Shown: piece after piece, positions 43,801 to 52,215 of the stretch
Layout: every line of letters begins with the position of its first letter
Numbering within the stretch: position 1 is the first letter of the stretch
NCBI GenBank assembly: GCA_913775095.1
Contig: CAJYIW010000021.1
Location: 62,001-126,000, forward strand
DNA from: an uncultured Siphonobacter sp.
Lineage (GTDB): Bacteria > Bacteroidota > Bacteroidia > Cytophagales > Spirosomataceae
Length of the DNA: 64,000 bases
Direction: 5' to 3'
The notes under the pieces: generated by a model
Seen by the model: only the letters and a program-made list of their open reading frames with translations
Database searches by the model: none
What the model was told of the DNA's origin: nothing
Made by a program: the position numbers and the translations under genes

Positions 43801-44250
43801 GGTTACGTATGGACTCTCCAGATCCACCCAATAACCCATCTTTTCAGTCAGGTCATTCCATTGATCCGTGTACCGCATGACGGTTTCCCGGCATTTGCGG
43901 TTGTATTCCTCCACGCTGATTTTTTTACCAATGTCTTCTTTGGTAATGCCCAGCTCTTTTTCCACCTGTAATTCGATGGGCAGACCGTGCGTGTCCCAGC
44001 CTCCCTTTCGCTTGACCTGACGGCCTTTCAGCGTCTGATACCGGCAGAAAATATCTTTGATGGAACGGGCCATCACGTGGTGGATACCCGGCGTACCATT
44101 GGCCGACGGGGGTCCTTCGTAAAATGTAAAGCTGGGCTTTCCTTCCCGCAGTTCAATGGATTGCTCGAAAATCCGGTTCTCTTTCCAGAACTGCCGGATT
44201 TCGTCGGCAACAGCGGCATAATCGAGGTTTTTGTATTCGGGGAAATTCAT
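40849..44250 (-). CDS. ileS: Isoleucyl-tRNA synthetase
   Basis: 1133 residues, class Ia synthetase that charges tRNA-Ile and edits valine. The HIGH-type motif appears as GIHH (residues 55-58, in GTPGIHHVMARS), and KMSKR is at 680-684. The editing domain lies between (TTPWTLPSN near 240, GTGVVHTAP near 345). The length and the HH variant fit the eukaryotic-like/IleS2-type enzymes common in Bacteroidota, which in some species tolerate mupirocin; that property is inference only. Monocistronic with its own -7 element and terminator. Confidence 0.97.
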   Translation of the reverse strand: MNFPEYKNLDYAAVADEIRQFWKENRIFEQSIELREGKPSFTFYEGPPSANGTPGIHHVMARSIKDIFCRYQTLKGRQVKRKGGWDTHGLPIELQVEKELGITKEDIGKKISVEEYNRKCRETVMRYTDQWNDLTEKMGYWVDLESPYVTYHNEYIESVWHLLKRLHEQGLLYKGYTIQPYSPAAGTGLSSHELNQPGTYKEIKDVSIVAQFKVKLTGKSGYLFDAADSDDIYILAWTTTPWTLPSNSALTVGKNITYQLIQTYNPYTHEPVNVVCAKDRVGAYFPEKGKDGDLMAYQAGDKVIPWKVLMDLKGEHLEGIEYEQLMPYVQPDAPAFRVILGDFVTTEDGTGVVHTAPTFGADDFRVAQQNGIPAILVKDETGKDVPLVDKRGRFVKEVSDFAEEFVKEQYLSDEQKETEREKQGRDKYLSVDERIGILLKTENKAFNVQKFDHSYPHCWRTDKPVLYYPLDSWFIRTTAKKDELVALNKTINWKPESTGTGRFGNWLENLVDWNLSRSRYWGTPLPIWRSEDGEEVCIGSIEELKAALTNALSSPALTAEQKASNESYLAKVGTGEFDLHRPYVDDIYFVSASGKVMKRELDLIDVWFDSGAMPYAQWHYPFENQDIFEKSYPADFISEGVDQTRGWFFTLHAISGMLNNSVAFKNVVSTGLVLDKDGEKMSKRKGNVINPFEALGKYGTDPIRWYMITNSNPWDNLRFNLEGGVTEVRNKFFGTLTNTYNFFALYANLDGYTSDEANRVPYEQLGEMDRWILSKLNSLIKDVDGFYADYEPTKAGRAIQDFVSDHLSNWYVRLSRRRFWKGELTTDKRAAFETLQECLLKVAQLMSPIAPFYSDWLYRNLTVGNRDAVVASVHLTDLQAANQNYIDPELEASMELAQRVSSLVHSIRKINKIKVRQPLSRVLVPVLNEYTKQRLARVEELIKAEVNVKAVELLDDASGVLNKKVKPNFKALGPKFGPKMKEVAAGIQAMSTADIAELEKAGTLTVGGAHEITVADVEILTEDLPGFLTAQENGLTVALDVSISEELRHEGIAREFVNRIQNLRKDSGFEVADKISISVATTEELVKTALEANREYICTEVQALSLNVLDTLVDAVAVDLDEVELNVKVEVVG

Positions 44251-44340
44251 AATGGTATGGAAACAAAAGACAAGTGCAAAGAATCAACATTCTCAGCTGA
44301 TTACTTCGTTCCCATCTTTATTGAGAAGACTATAGATTCA

Positions 44341-44348
44341 CAAAAATA
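44341..44348 (-). promoter_or_regulatory. -7 promoter element of ileS
   Basis: TATTTTTG on the minus strand, exact match to TAnnTTTG, 90 bp before the ileS ATG. CTTT lies 18 bp upstream at the -33 position. No T-box-like leader was recognised in the intervening sequence. Confidence 0.6.
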
Positions 44349-44381
44349 GGCGATTCAGCCGAGAAAAGATACGGATGAGCT

Positions 44382-44630
44382 TTAGTGGCTTTCAGGATTG
44401 TGTATTCCCGTGGAAATAATAGCAATGCAGACATGGGGAAGACCTGACATCCAAGCAGAAAATTCATCTTTATAAAGACTTTCATATGCTTCGTATTTCA
44501 GTACCGCCACCATTGGAAAGTTAATCTGACCTAAGATGTCAAAATGCTTATCATTACCCGCTAAGGCATTCGCTGACCCTGCGATATAACAATCAATAAA
44601 TTCATTATCATCTGGATCAATCTCGATCAA
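44382..44630 (-). pseudogene. Truncated PIN-domain toxin relic
   Basis: 82 codons readable from a TTG; a TGA stop lies in frame two codons upstream. The sequence DPDDNEFIDCYIAGSANAL-AGNDKHFDIL is the C-terminal half of PIN-family toxins of the COG1569 type, with the late acidic residues (DDNEF, NDKHF). The N-terminal half with the first aspartate (usually VIDTNV) is not found in any frame upstream, and there is no antitoxin gene. The last 35 residues do not look like a normal family end. A remnant of a toxin-antitoxin locus. Confidence 0.6.
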
Positions 44631-44968
44631 TTTTCATACGAAACCAGGTTCATTTAGGGCGTTAGGTAGTAATAACAAGTATCGGAGTATTACTTCTGTA
44701 CGCTTTAGTGCGTATCTAATAGCTACGATTTCTTCCTATTCCAGCAGTATTTCTGTTGATACACACAGATCGAGCTTATCATTTTGTTAGAAAATAGGTT
44801 GAAAGCATTTTCTGAACGGCTCTCAAGTCTTTTTCTGACGGCTGAAACGAATAGACTTTTAAAACTTCCAGTGGTAATATGTTGATTTTCTCCCCCCTAA
44901 CATTCGTAAGGTTTAAGAATTACAACTCTTTACCCCAACAAACCTTTTTTAATTTATAAACAGTTCCG
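44631..44968. other. 338-bp gap without a gene
   Basis: Between the PIN relic and recG. AT-rich, no hairpin terminator, no recognisable frame or RNA. It may contain decayed remains of the PIN gene and of its antitoxin, but nothing in it can be aligned by eye. Confidence 0.5.
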
Positions 44969-47071
44969 TTAACTAATTCTCGCCCAGTTACTTTCATTTT
45001 CCCGCAGGTGATTCAACTGCCCGCGTATGGCCTGATTCTGGGGTAATACCAGTTCGGGATCTTCATTCAGAATTTCCTGGGCCGATTCCCGGGCGGCCTT
45101 CAGGATTTCACCGTCTTTGGATAAATCAGCCAGTAACAAATCCACTACGCCACTTTGCTGGGTTCCGGCCATGTCGCCGGGGCCGCGAAGGCGTAAATCG
45201 GTATCGGCAATGACGAAGCCATCATTGGTTTCGGTCATGACCTTCATTCGCGTGCGGGTCTCGGTGCTGAGTTTCAGGCCCGTCATCAGAATACAGTAAC
45301 TCTGATCGGCCCCCCGTCCCACGCGTCCCCGCAACTGATGTAACTGCGAAAGACCAAAACGTTCGGCACTTTCGATGATCATTACGGAAGCATTCGGCAC
45401 GTTAACCCCTACTTCGATGACGGTCGTGGCCACCATGATCATCGTTTCGCGGGCAATGAATCGCTGCATTTCAAAATCTTTGTCCTTGGCGGGCATTTTG
45501 CCGTGAACAATGCTGATCTGGTAATCGGGAAAGGCCCGGCTGACGCTTTCAAAACCATCCATCAAATCCTTGAAATCCAGCTTTTCGGACTCTTCGATCA
45601 AGGGATAAACGATATATACCTGTCGTCCTTTCAGTAATTCGTTTCGCACAAATCCAAAGACTTCCAGCCGGTGCTGATCTGATTTCCAGCGGGTTACAAT
45701 CGGCTTTCTTCCGGGGGGTAATTCGTCAATTTGGGAAAGGTCCAGATCGCCGTATAAAGTCATGGCCAGCGTTCGGGGAATGGGCGTGGCCGTCATCACC
45801 AGAATGTGCGGATAGACCACTTCGTTTTTCTGCCAGAGTTTGGCCCGCTGAGCTACGCCAAATCGGTGCTGTTCATCAATCACGACCAGCCCCAGATTCT
45901 TGAACTGAACGATGTCTTCGAGCAAAGCGTGGGTTCCCACCACAATCTGGATTGAGCCATCGAGCAGGCCTTCGTGTAATACTCTGCGTTCTTTTTTGGG
46001 AGTCGATCCGGTTAATTTACCCATTCCCAGTCCCATAGCCTCTGCAAAGGGTAATAATCCCTTAAAATGCTGGTCCGCCAGAATTTCCGTGGGAGCCATT
46101 AAACAGGCCTGAGCCCCATTTTCGATGGCCAGTAGCATACAGATAAAAGCAACGATCGTTTTGCCGGAACCTACGTCTCCCTGCAAGAGCCGGTTCATCT
46201 GCTTGCCCGAACGCATGTCTTCAAAAATCTCCCGAATTACCCGCTTCTGGGCTCCCGTCAGATCGAAGGGTAAATGAGCATCATAAAAGTCCCGAATGAG
46301 CTGCGTTCCCGCAAAAACCTGTCCGGGATATTCCGTCCGACGAAGGATTTTCTGTTTGATTAACCGTAACTGATTGTAAAATAACTCTTCAAACTTCAGC
46401 CGGCGTTTCGCCTGATGAATGTGTTGTTCATTACCCGGCACATGGATTCCCCATAAGGCCTGAATTTTAGAAGCCAGCCGGTATTTTTCAATGAGAAAGG
46501 GCGGTAACGTCTCGCGGATGTTGGGTCCGGCCAGTTCCAGAATCTGCCGCTGCCATTTGGCAATGGCTTTCGCATCGACGTAACGTTTGCGAAGTTTTTC
46601 CGTCAGGTTATATACCGGTTGCCAATGGCCCCCTTTTTCGTTTTCAGCGGTCAGGATTTCCATTTCGGGGTGAACCATCTGAAATTTCCCGTTGAAGCTC
46701 GTGGGTTTTCCGTAAATGACGTACTGCCCATCGCGGTGCAGGGATTTTTCCATAAAAGAAATGCCCTGAAACCAGGCCAGCTCCATCGTACCTGAACCAT
46801 CGCTGAACTGTGCCACCAGCCGGGCTTTATGTCCTTCGCCGATTACTTCCCAGTTCCGAAGCCGACCTTTGATCTGGGCACCGGGCAAGTCCTCCCGCAA
46901 TTCGGCAATCCGGTAAAAACGGGTGCGGTCTTCGTAGCGAAAGGGATAATGCTGCAAGAGATCGCCGAAGGTAAAAATATTCAGTTCTGTATTTAGCAGG
47001 GCTCCTTTCTGCGGACCTACGCCTTTTAGAAATTCGATCTTGGTATCAAAAAAATTCGTTGTTCGCTCCAT
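44969..47071 (-). CDS. recG: ATP-dependent DNA helicase RecG
   Basis: 700 residues from the ATG at 47071. The long frame begins at 47143, but that ATG lies in the -7 element and the extra 24 residues have no family match. Domains: wedge/OB-fold (about 60-160), helicase domain with GDVGSGKT (about residues 295-302), DEQHRFG (about 396-402), MTATPIPRT, and the second domain ending in QLRGRVGRG. Branch migration and replication-fork reversal in recombination. 700 residues matches the family. Confidence 0.95.
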   Translation of the reverse strand: MERTTNFFDTKIEFLKGVGPQKGALLNTELNIFTFGDLLQHYPFRYEDRTRFYRIAELREDLPGAQIKGRLRNWEVIGEGHKARLVAQFSDGSGTMELAWFQGISFMEKSLHRDGQYVIYGKPTSFNGKFQMVHPEMEILTAENEKGGHWQPVYNLTEKLRKRYVDAKAIAKWQRQILELAGPNIRETLPPFLIEKYRLASKIQALWGIHVPGNEQHIHQAKRRLKFEELFYNQLRLIKQKILRRTEYPGQVFAGTQLIRDFYDAHLPFDLTGAQKRVIREIFEDMRSGKQMNRLLQGDVGSGKTIVAFICMLLAIENGAQACLMAPTEILADQHFKGLLPFAEAMGLGMGKLTGSTPKKERRVLHEGLLDGSIQIVVGTHALLEDIVQFKNLGLVVIDEQHRFGVAQRAKLWQKNEVVYPHILVMTATPIPRTLAMTLYGDLDLSQIDELPPGRKPIVTRWKSDQHRLEVFGFVRNELLKGRQVYIVYPLIEESEKLDFKDLMDGFESVSRAFPDYQISIVHGKMPAKDKDFEMQRFIARETMIMVATTVIEVGVNVPNASVMIIESAERFGLSQLHQLRGRVGRGADQSYCILMTGLKLSTETRTRMKVMTETNDGFVIADTDLRLRGPGDMAGTQQSGVVDLLLADLSKDGEILKAARESAQEILNEDPELVLPQNQAIRGQLNHLRENESNWARIS

Positions 47072-47142
47072 AGTATCATCATCTTCTCTATCGCCCGGGC
47101 TGGGAGGCTCCCGCCTCAGCCTTTCATCCTGAATTCCTTTCA

Positions 47143-47150
47143 CAAAAATA
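47143..47150 (-). promoter_or_regulatory. -7 promoter element of recG
   Basis: TATTTTTG on the minus strand, exact TAnnTTTG, 72 bp before the chosen start at 47071. A TTTG lies 24 bp upstream, slightly too far. The element overlaps the ATG of the longest frame and argues against that start. Confidence 0.55.
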
Positions 47151-47365
47151 CAGTTCAGGGAATGCTTTTGGTCTCAAAATAGCTATTCTCCTTCGATAAT
47201 TGCACGAGTAAAGGCCAGTTCGGCATAAATACGAACTTTGAATAGTGTAATTTAGATACTTTGGAATAGTAACTTCGTAATCTACCTTCCGTGGAAATCT
47301 GTTTCCAGATAAAATGAAGGCGAACCAGGTGACGTTTTTCCAAGGCGTTGACAGACTCCGGACCT

Positions 47366-49735
47366 ATGAAACACTTATGTACCCTTCTTCTGATAAGTTT
47401 GTTGCTGGTGATTTCTTCGCAGGCCTGGGCCAATCACATTGTGGGCGGTAACTTCGAAATGATTGCTACAGAATCCGTACCGGGCAAATACAATCTTTAT
47501 CTCAACCTTTTCTTTGACGAAGTGGGTGGGGCCAATACGCGTAAAGAACCTTCGATTGTGGTTTCCATCTTCCGAAAAAGTGACAACTTTCGAATGATTA
47601 ACATTCGAATGAATCTCGAATCGACCACGCCTTTGCAGTATACCAATCCGAGTTGTGCGGAAGCCCGTAGTCTGGAAACATCTATTGTTCGTTATGCCGC
47701 TCCCCTGGAGTTATCCCCGGCCAGTTATGCCGACGATCAGGGCTATTACATAGCCTGGGAACGGTGTTGCCGCAATACTGCGATTGATAATATCCTCAGG
47801 CCGGGTAGTTCAGGTATTGTTTTCTATCTAGAGTTTCCGGCCTTAATGCGAAATGGACAGAACTTTCTGAATTCCTCTCCTTCTTTTACTTCTCCTAACG
47901 GGGAATACATCTGCACCAACAAGCCTTTTACGCTGAATTTCGGAGCTACCGACGCCGATGGTGATGTCTTACGCTATTCCATGGTGACTCCCTACATGGG
48001 TTATTCGACGCAGCTTCAGCCCAGTCCATCTTTACCTCAATCGAGTCCTTACCCGCCCTTACAATGGTCGGCGGGTTTTAGTGAAACGGCGGCCATTCCG
48101 GGTAACCCAGCCCTTAGCATCAATTCAGCCACCGGGGTTTTGAGCGTAACGGCTACCCAGCGGGGACTTTTTGTCTTCAGCGTTCAGGTAGATGAATACC
48201 GAAATGGACAGAAAATTGGCTCCGTTCGACGGGATTTCCAACTCCTGGTCGTGGACTGTCCGGATAACGCCCTGCCTGATCCCGTGATTACGTTAAAGGA
48301 CAAGCCCAGCCAGCCCGTGAAAAATCTGGAAATCTGCGAAAATGGGTTTCTGGATTTAACCGCTCAGCAAATGGCGAATGCTTCGTATCAATGGCAGAAA
48401 GACGGTATTAACATTCCCGGAGCAACGACGTATACGTATCAGGCGAGTTCGCCGGGCGTCTATAAACTAGTGGTTAGTTCTACCTCGGTTTGTGCGGCCT
48501 CCAAATCTTCGGAGTCCGTAACGCTGGTTTTGAAAACCGGCCCCGGACCAGACATTAGCTCCAATGTTCCCCTGCCTTCCTGCGAAACGCAGCCCATTGT
48601 TCTTTCAACCGTTACCGGAAATTATAGTTATGCCTGGTCAAAAGACGGTCAGGCCCTTTCGCAAACGAATGCCTCACTTCCCGTTACTCAATCCGGGTTA
48701 TACGCGGTGCGGGTCCAGAATCTGGATGACTTCTGTTATTATACGCCTTCCAGGCAGGTTGAAATCTATCCGACTCCCAAAGCTGAATTCAATCCTCAGC
48801 CCGGTTCCGGTCAGTTTTGTGCCTCTGACTCCGTAGCCCTCTTTGCCGCTACGGGAGCGGGTTATACCTATCAATGGTTCTTAAACGGCCAGCCCATCGC
48901 AGGAGCTACCCAAAATCGTTACCTCATTACGGCTTCCGGAACCTACACCTTCGAAGTACGAATTGGTTCGTGCTCGGCAACTTCCGCTTCCTTTACTGCT
49001 AATTTATACCCTGAGGTTATAGCCCGTATGCAGCCTATTCCTCCCATTTGCCAGAGTAATGTAACCAAATTGCCTCTGTCAGGTAGTCCGGCCGGGGGCG
49101 TGTTTTCGGGGCGTGGGGTGGTTGGTAATGAATTTGATCCCTCCCGGTCGGGCGTGGGATCTTTTCCGATTACCTACACGGTAACGAACTCATATGGTTG
49201 TAAAGCCTCGGCCCGACAAACCGCCGTGGTATCGGAAGCTCCTGCTTTATCTTTACCCGCCGAGGTAGGTATGCTTCGGGGCACTTCTGTAGTCCTGAAA
49301 CCCCAAACCGCAGATAACCTGAGTTATGCGTGGACCCCACCCAGCGGCCTAAGTTCTTCTACTATTAAAAATCCCGTAGCCTCCCCTACGCAAACGACAC
49401 GTTATACGCTGAAAGTCACGACGGATACCGGCTGCGAAGTGCAGGACGAGATTCTGGTGACGATTTGGGAACCCATTACCATTCCTAACGGTATTACGCC
49501 CAATGGGGATGGGAAGAACGATATCTGGGAAATGCCCGGCATTGAATATTATCCCGACGCTGACGTGCGGATTTTTAATCGCTGGGGTACGGAATTGTTT
49601 TTTTCCAGGGGGTATCAGACGGCTTTTGATGGAACCTATCAGGGTAAAAAATTGCCCGTGGCCACTTATTATTACGTCATTAAGCCCAATAATGGTCGCC
49701 CTCCGATTAGTGGCTCGCTGACGATCGTCTATTAA
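47366..49735 (+). CDS. T9SS-secreted Ig-like adhesin with gliding-type C-terminal domain
   Basis: 789 residues from the ATG at 47366, which starts a good signal peptide (MKHLCTLLLISLLLVISSQAWA). The N-terminal part NHIVGGNFEM and ISLN-type strands form a domain known in large Bacteroidota surface proteins. It is followed by Ig/PKD-like modules with the repeated pattern YQWQKDGINIPGATTYTY, YAWSKDGQAL, YQWFLNGQPIAGAT. The last 85 residues (IPNGITPNGDGKNDIWEMP, then VRIFNRWGTELFFS) are the CHU_C/gliding-associated type B T9SS domain. A surface or secreted adhesin; exact ligand unknown. Confidence 0.87.
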   Translation: MKHLCTLLLISLLLVISSQAWANHIVGGNFEMIATESVPGKYNLYLNLFFDEVGGANTRKEPSIVVSIFRKSDNFRMINIRMNLESTTPLQYTNPSCAEARSLETSIVRYAAPLELSPASYADDQGYYIAWERCCRNTAIDNILRPGSSGIVFYLEFPALMRNGQNFLNSSPSFTSPNGEYICTNKPFTLNFGATDADGDVLRYSMVTPYMGYSTQLQPSPSLPQSSPYPPLQWSAGFSETAAIPGNPALSINSATGVLSVTATQRGLFVFSVQVDEYRNGQKIGSVRRDFQLLVVDCPDNALPDPVITLKDKPSQPVKNLEICENGFLDLTAQQMANASYQWQKDGINIPGATTYTYQASSPGVYKLVVSSTSVCAASKSSESVTLVLKTGPGPDISSNVPLPSCETQPIVLSTVTGNYSYAWSKDGQALSQTNASLPVTQSGLYAVRVQNLDDFCYYTPSRQVEIYPTPKAEFNPQPGSGQFCASDSVALFAATGAGYTYQWFLNGQPIAGATQNRYLITASGTYTFEVRIGSCSATSASFTANLYPEVIARMQPIPPICQSNVTKLPLSGSPAGGVFSGRGVVGNEFDPSRSGVGSFPITYTVTNSYGCKASARQTAVVSEAPALSLPAEVGMLRGTSVVLKPQTADNLSYAWTPPSGLSSSTIKNPVASPTQTTRYTLKVTTDTGCEVQDEILVTIWEPITIPNGITPNGDGKNDIWEMPGIEYYPDADVRIFNRWGTELFFSRGYQTAFDGTYQGKKLPVATYYYVIKPNNGRPPISGSLTIVY

Positions 49736-49745
49736 TCTACGTTTT

Positions 49746-50525
49746 ATGACTGCTCCTCTTACTGTTACGCTCGTTCAGGCGGATTTACACTGGGAAAACC
49801 CGACGGCTAACCGGGCCATGTTTGAAGAAATGCTGGCCGAGCTTACTGAACCTACGGATCTGATTGTGCTACCTGAAATGTTTACCACGGGTTTCACGAT
49901 GAACCCGGCTCCGGTAGCGGAAGTAATGAATCTGACAACTACCCGCTGGATGAAGCAAATGGCGGCTCAGTATCAGGCCGTAGTGACGGGAAGTTTTGTC
50001 GTGCAGGAAAACGGGAAGTATTACAACCGTCTGGTCTGGATGGAGCCCGATGGTACTTACGATTTTTACGACAAAAGGCATCTGTTCCGCATGGGCAACG
50101 AACATGAACTCTACACCGCTGGAACTCGCCGGATCATTAAAAACTGGAAAGGCTGGAACATCTGTCCGCTGATTTGCTATGATCTGCGTTTTCCGGTCTG
50201 GAGCCGAAATGTGGATAACCAGTATGATGTACTGATTTACACGGCCAACTGGCCCGCCGTTCGCGAACCCGTGTGGAAAACGCTGTTAATGGCCCGAGCC
50301 ATTGAGAATCAGTGTTATGTAGTCGGAGTTAACCGCATTGGTGAAGATGGCAATGGTTTGGTTCATTCAGGAGCATCTGGATTGATTAATTCCCGTGGGG
50401 AGTGGATAAGTTATCCACAATCCAAAGCCTTTATCCACAGCTATACCTTAGACCATGAGGAGTTATCCACATTTCGGGGAAAGTTTCCGGTTTCGCTCGA
50501 TGGTGACAAGTTTCAGATTCTTTAA
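49746..50525 (+). CDS. Omega-amidase-like carbon-nitrogen hydrolase (YafV family)
   Basis: 259 residues, cytosolic. The catalytic triad is complete: E44 (VLPEMFTTGF), K110 (DKRHLF) and C144 (PLICYDLRFP). YDKRHLFRMGNEHELY and the length fit the YafV/Nit2-type omega-amidases that hydrolyse alpha-ketoglutaramate or ketosuccinamate, a repair reaction. Starts 10 bp after the secreted protein gene but functionally unrelated. Contrast with the cysteine-less relative at 34171-35313. Confidence 0.92.
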   Translation: MTAPLTVTLVQADLHWENPTANRAMFEEMLAELTEPTDLIVLPEMFTTGFTMNPAPVAEVMNLTTTRWMKQMAAQYQAVVTGSFVVQENGKYYNRLVWMEPDGTYDFYDKRHLFRMGNEHELYTAGTRRIIKNWKGWNICPLICYDLRFPVWSRNVDNQYDVLIYTANWPAVREPVWKTLLMARAIENQCYVVGVNRIGEDGNGLVHSGASGLINSRGEWISYPQSKAFIHSYTLDHEELSTFRGKFPVSLDGDKFQIL

Positions 50526-50547
50526 TCCAGAAACGTGCCTTGCCGCT

Positions 50548-50571
50548 ATGGTTGGTGAGGACACCAACCAT
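50548..50571. repeat. REP-like family 1 hairpin, copy 2
   Basis: ATGGTTGGTG-AGGA-CACCAACCAT, perfect 10-bp stem. Same core as the hairpin at 4025-4082 with paired changes C to T and G to A that keep base pairing. Confidence 0.85.
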
Positions 50572-50583
50572 TATGCTTTATGA

Positions 50584-50607
50584 ATGGCTGGTGAAGACAC
50601 CAGCCAT
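50584..50607. repeat. REP-like family 1 hairpin, copy 3
   Basis: ATGGCTGGTG-AAGA-CACCAGCCAT, perfect 10-bp stem, 12 bp after copy 2. Flanking CCGC (50543-50546) and GCGG (50609-50612) can pair, so the two hairpins may form one composite element between convergent genes. Confidence 0.85.
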
Positions 50608-50640
50608 GGCGGGAGAAGTTCCTTCTCTATAATTCTTAGG

Positions 50641-50928
50641 TTATTCCAATACTTTCGGTACCCGGAAATAATTCTCATCCCGCTTGGGAGCATTCAGTAA
50701 TGCCTGCTCGTGGGTGATGGTCTGCAACGCTTTATCTTCCCGTAACGCATTTACTTCCAGCGTCATGTGCGTCAGAGGCTCTACGCTGGACGTGTCCAGT
50801 TCATTCAGCTGTTCCATCCAGGTTAATACACTGCTCAGGGTATTCGTCAGCTTTTCCTCCTCTTCGGGAAGAATGCTTAACCGGGCCAGTTTGGCCATTT
50901 TTTGAAGGGTATCTTTTTCTACCTGCAT
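50641..50928 (-). CDS. gatC: Asp-tRNA(Asn)/Glu-tRNA(Gln) amidotransferase subunit C
   Basis: 95 residues. LAKLARLSI-type start (KMAKLARLSILPEE), the middle VLTWMEQLNELDTSSVEPLTH and the end NAPKRDENYFRVPKVLE are the diagnostic GatC features. It is a belt protein that stabilises GatA-GatB in making Gln-tRNA(Gln) or Asn-tRNA(Asn). gatA and gatB are not in the window. The gene is preceded on its strand by a 3 x 14-bp tandem repeat and is convergent to the omega-amidase gene. Confidence 0.96.
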   Translation of the reverse strand: MQVEKDTLQKMAKLARLSILPEEEEKLTNTLSSVLTWMEQLNELDTSSVEPLTHMTLEVNALREDKALQTITHEQALLNAPKRDENYFRVPKVLE

Positions 50929-50936
50929 GTATTTTT

Positions 50937-50978
50937 GGTTGTTCGTTGCTGGTTGTTCGTTGCTGGTTGTTCGTTGCT
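50937..50978. repeat. Tandem repeat, 3 x 14 bp
   Basis: Three perfect copies of GGTTGTTCGTTGCT in the 5' region of gatC (8 bp before its ATG), followed by GGTT of a fourth copy. Could give length variation in the gatC leader. Confidence 0.9.
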
Positions 50979-51030
50979 GGTTCAGTTAACCTCAGAGTTA
51001 AACTAATAACCGTCAACAAACCACCAACTA

Positions 51031-51816
51031 CTAAATTACAGTAAGTGTCCTGAATTCTTTATCGTATAGTTTCGGATTAGCGGTGTATTCGTCCAGTGTT
51101 TTCTGAATGATATCAAATACCCGTTGCCGTAAGTTTTCCACATCGGCCTCCGTCATTCCCTTGGTTTCGATGGGTTTATGAATCACCGCTTTCACCGCTC
51201 CGGGATGCAGACGCATCTTTTTCTTATCGGGTAATAACTGATAATTGTTCAGTAACGAAATGGGTATTAAAGGTACTTGCTCGCGAATGGCCATCCGAAA
51301 AGCTCCGTCTTTAAAGGAAGGGTGCATTTGCGGGGGATTACTCGTTCGAATACCACCTTCGGGGTAAATCACCATGCTTCGGCCCGACTCCAGAGCCCGG
51401 TACGATCGCTGCAAAGATTTGGACCGGCTTTTCGGGTCATTCCGATCCACCTGAATGTGGAGTTTCGAAAACATATAGCCAAATAGTGGGGCTTTCTTCA
51501 GGACATCCTTGCCCAGAAAGGCGAAATACGTGTCCACGATCAGCATCATGGAAGCTACATCGAGATACGAAAAGTGATTCGCCGCAAAAACGTAGGCCTG
51601 ATTTCGATCAGGCTTTCCGGCTTCGTATCGTACCCGAATGGGCATTCCGACGAGCGGAAAAAATAAATGAGCCCAGACCCGATTACAGCGGTGAGCCAGG
51701 GGTTTCCAGGCTTCTTTCTGTAAAAAAATGAATTGAAATGGAAAGATCAGCAGGAACGTAAACACAAACCAGAAGGCCGCCCAAATGGAATATACATTCA
51801 CTAAAAAACGACTCAT
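51031..51816 (-). CDS. plsC: 1-acyl-sn-glycerol-3-phosphate acyltransferase (PlsC family)
   Basis: 261 residues, inner-membrane. NHFSYLDVA (H81, D86) is the HX4D catalytic motif, YPEGGIRTS (151-159) is the EGTR-like motif, and LIPISLLNNYQLLP is the later conserved block. One N-terminal membrane helix. It makes phosphatidic acid from lysophosphatidic acid, or transfers to another lysophospholipid. Monocistronic by spacing, with gatC 102 bp downstream on the same strand. Confidence 0.92.
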   Translation of the reverse strand: MSRFLVNVYSIWAAFWFVFTFLLIFPFQFIFLQKEAWKPLAHRCNRVWAHLFFPLVGMPIRVRYEAGKPDRNQAYVFAANHFSYLDVASMMLIVDTYFAFLGKDVLKKAPLFGYMFSKLHIQVDRNDPKSRSKSLQRSYRALESGRSMVIYPEGGIRTSNPPQMHPSFKDGAFRMAIREQVPLIPISLLNNYQLLPDKKKMRLHPGAVKAVIHKPIETKGMTEADVENLRQRVFDIIQKTLDEYTANPKLYDKEFRTLTVI

Positions 51817-51886
51817 GTGGTGCTGGAACTAGGTAAATGAATGGTTAGGGGCACGAATGGCTGGGGTTCAGCCACGGGCTAGCTCG

Positions 51887-51894
51887 CAAAAATA
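51887..51894 (-). promoter_or_regulatory. -7 promoter element of plsC
   Basis: TATTTTTG on the minus strand, exact TAnnTTTG, 70 bp before the plsC ATG. No -33 TTG at the expected spacing. Confidence 0.5.
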
Positions 51895-52215
51895 ATGCAT
51901 CTGCCTTCAAATCACGTTTTTCTGAACCAGTGATTGTATAAAATGTGTTATCATTTTAATGCTAAAGCCCTGAAAGATACTTTTAATTGTATAGACCGGA
52001 GATTTGCCGCTTTTCGCGGGTAGCATTACTACGAATTTTATCGTAAACAGAATCGCTGAAGTACACTTTCGATTGATGAGGAAGTGGGTTGGCCGCTGCC
52101 AGCGGATACGACGGAAAGTAATTCCCGAGGTTAGCTATCAATTAAAAAGTTAGCGGCATCACGTAGTACAGCGGGTCAAATACGTCAGCTATTACCGCCA
52201 CGGCTTTCTATTACC

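Noticed and set aside
42880-43971. Two long plus-strand frames (163 and 175 residues)
   Set aside because: They are antisense to ileS, which is unbroken and has all synthetase motifs here.
44251-44340. T-box or other tRNA-sensing leader of ileS
   Set aside because: No specifier loop or T-box sequence is visible in about 90 bases, and T-boxes are not expected in this phylum.
50937-50978. Tandem repeat considered as a CRISPR array
   Set aside because: Units are contiguous 14-bp copies without spacers.
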